NCBI RefSeq assembly: GCF_023744375.2
Contig: NZ_CP146284.1
Location: 1,240,001 to 1,304,000, forward strand
Source: Parabacteroides sp. AD58
GTDB lineage: Bacteria; Bacteroidota; Bacteroidia; Bacteroidales; Tannerellaceae
DNA length: 64,000 nt
Reading direction: 5' to 3'
Both the position numbers and the translations under genes were made by a program. This document shows, in pieces, positions 63,395-64,000 of the stretch (position 1 is the stretch's first letter; the number at the start of each line of letters is the position of its first letter). The notes below the pieces were generated by a model. It saw only the letters and a program-made list of their open reading frames with translations. It did not search any database and was not told the origin of the DNA.

Positions 63395-64000
63395 TTAAAA
63401 ATTAATATTTAACCCTAAGTTCACTGTTCGCATTAAAGGATAACCGCGACCATCTTGTGAACCAGTCTCCGGATCCCAGTATTTAATATCTGGTGAAAAA
63501 GTCAATAAATTTTCTCCACTCAGGAATATGCGCAAAGAACGAAGTAATAATTTATCCGTAGCCGATTTTGGCAAACTATATCCTATTTCCGCATTTTTCA
63601 AGCGCAGGAAAGCTCCACTCCGCTGCCACCAGGTAGAATTCTGGTAATTACTACCATGCCATCCTTCACTATATAACAATGGTAATTCAGCATCAAAATT
63701 CTGTTTTTCCGGATCAAAGAATTTTCCATCCAAAGCAGCCAAGAAAGAAGTCTGACCAATATTCGGATAATTAAACGGGAAATAAGCACCACCTAAGAAA
63801 AATGTCGTATTGGCTATACCCTGGAAGAATACAGACAAGTCAAATCCTTTATAATTAGCACTCAGGCCAAAACCATATACAATTTCTGGAATATCAGAAT
63901 ATCCAATAGGAACTTCATCGTTTGTATCGATAACACCATCGCCATTAATATCTTTATATTTAATGTCACCCGGCTTCAAATAAGATACACCAAATTGAGA
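63395..64000 (-). CDS. SusC/RagA-family TonB-dependent transporter, C-terminal part
   Basis: The last 201 codons; the gene continues beyond the right edge. GDIKYKDINGDGVIDTNDEVPIG and GFGLSANYKGFDLSVFFQG, followed by RLKNAEIGYSLPK and the final strand with a terminal Phe (NLGLNINF), are typical of the C-terminal barrel of SusC proteins. The frame is open across 64000, and the TTG at 63979 is not a true start. First gene of the operon, 9 bp upstream of susD. Confidence 0.93.
   Translation of the reverse strand, partial: SQFGVSYLKPGDIKYKDINGDGVIDTNDEVPIGYSDIPEIVYGFGLSANYKGFDLSVFFQGIANTTFFLGGAYFPFNYPNIGQTSFLAALDGKFFDPEKQNFDAELPLLYSEGWHGSNYQNSTWWQRSGAFLRLKNAEIGYSLPKSATDKLLLRSLRIFLSGENLLTFSPDIKYWDPETGSQDGRGYPLMRTVNLGLNINF

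Noticed and set aside
63395..63979. Separate 194-residue gene at the right edge
   Set aside because: The apparent start is a TTG (Leu) inside an open frame that continues past the window edge in a SusC-type sequence.

Overview
The window reads as chromosomal DNA of a gut Bacteroidales, most like Parabacteroides (genus is inference). Evidence: promoters of the Bacteroidota type (TTTG, 19-21 bp, TAnnTTTG) precede many genes, Shine-Dalgarno sequences are mostly absent, and there is a SusC/SusD pair, Ser-type sulfatase, DUF3667, DUF1735, DUF1080 and DUF5106 families and an HU-like/DUF4469 protein. No phage, insertion sequence or CRISPR array was seen.

Layout. 1-5115: L-rhamnose catabolism (rhaD partial, rhaT, rhaA, rhaB) with a divergent AraC-type regulator. 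5168-13352: exonuclease, MATE exporter with a long structured leader, a Tat-signal aldo/keto reductase plus SDR operon with its own AraC regulator, an arginase-fold protein, flavin reductase, zinc alcohol dehydrogenase and a lipocalin. 13437-13623: two tRNA-Cys genes. 13870-17637: rfbC, rfbB, LysR regulator and YeiH-type exporter. 17858-21125: a four-gene cluster (nucleotidyltransferase, ATP-grasp-like, CDP-alcohol phosphotransferase, HAD phosphatase) that looks like a complete route to a lipid or phosphodiester head group of unknown identity. 21498-31377: housekeeping genes (holB, gcvT, pepT, folD, ffh), two tRNA-His genes and tandem DUF3667 genes. 31723-35419: a secreted GLUG-repeat protein, an HU-like DNA-binding protein with a tetranucleotide repeat and a terminator-like hairpin in its leader, and the initiator tRNA. 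35575-43332: cbpM/cbpA, natAB, dnaG, a thioredoxin-like protein, zinc efflux. 43554-55773: sulfatase, carbonic anhydrase, a strongly structured non-coding region, GH78 rhamnosidase, DUF1080 protein, helicase-TPR protein, SGNH hydrolase, metF, ilvE. 56024-64000: a minus-strand operon susC (partial), susD, DUF1735 lipoprotein, zinc metalloprotease lipoprotein, SDR, DPP-IV-like peptidase, which suggests capture of peptides rather than glycans.

Rhamnose links several parts: the GH78 enzyme releases L-rhamnose, rhaT/rhaA/rhaB/rhaD consume it, and rfbB/rfbC belong to dTDP-rhamnose synthesis.

The least explained signals are (i) six intergenic stretches built of degenerate units with an exact 21, 22 or 23 bp period, about two helical turns, in which the sequence theme changes while the period stays; (ii) a roughly 400-nt structured RNA candidate at 46045-46459; (iii) the CDP-alcohol cluster, whose transferase and phosphatase both depart from their family's catalytic motifs; (iv) leader hairpins placed between promoter and gene at three loci.
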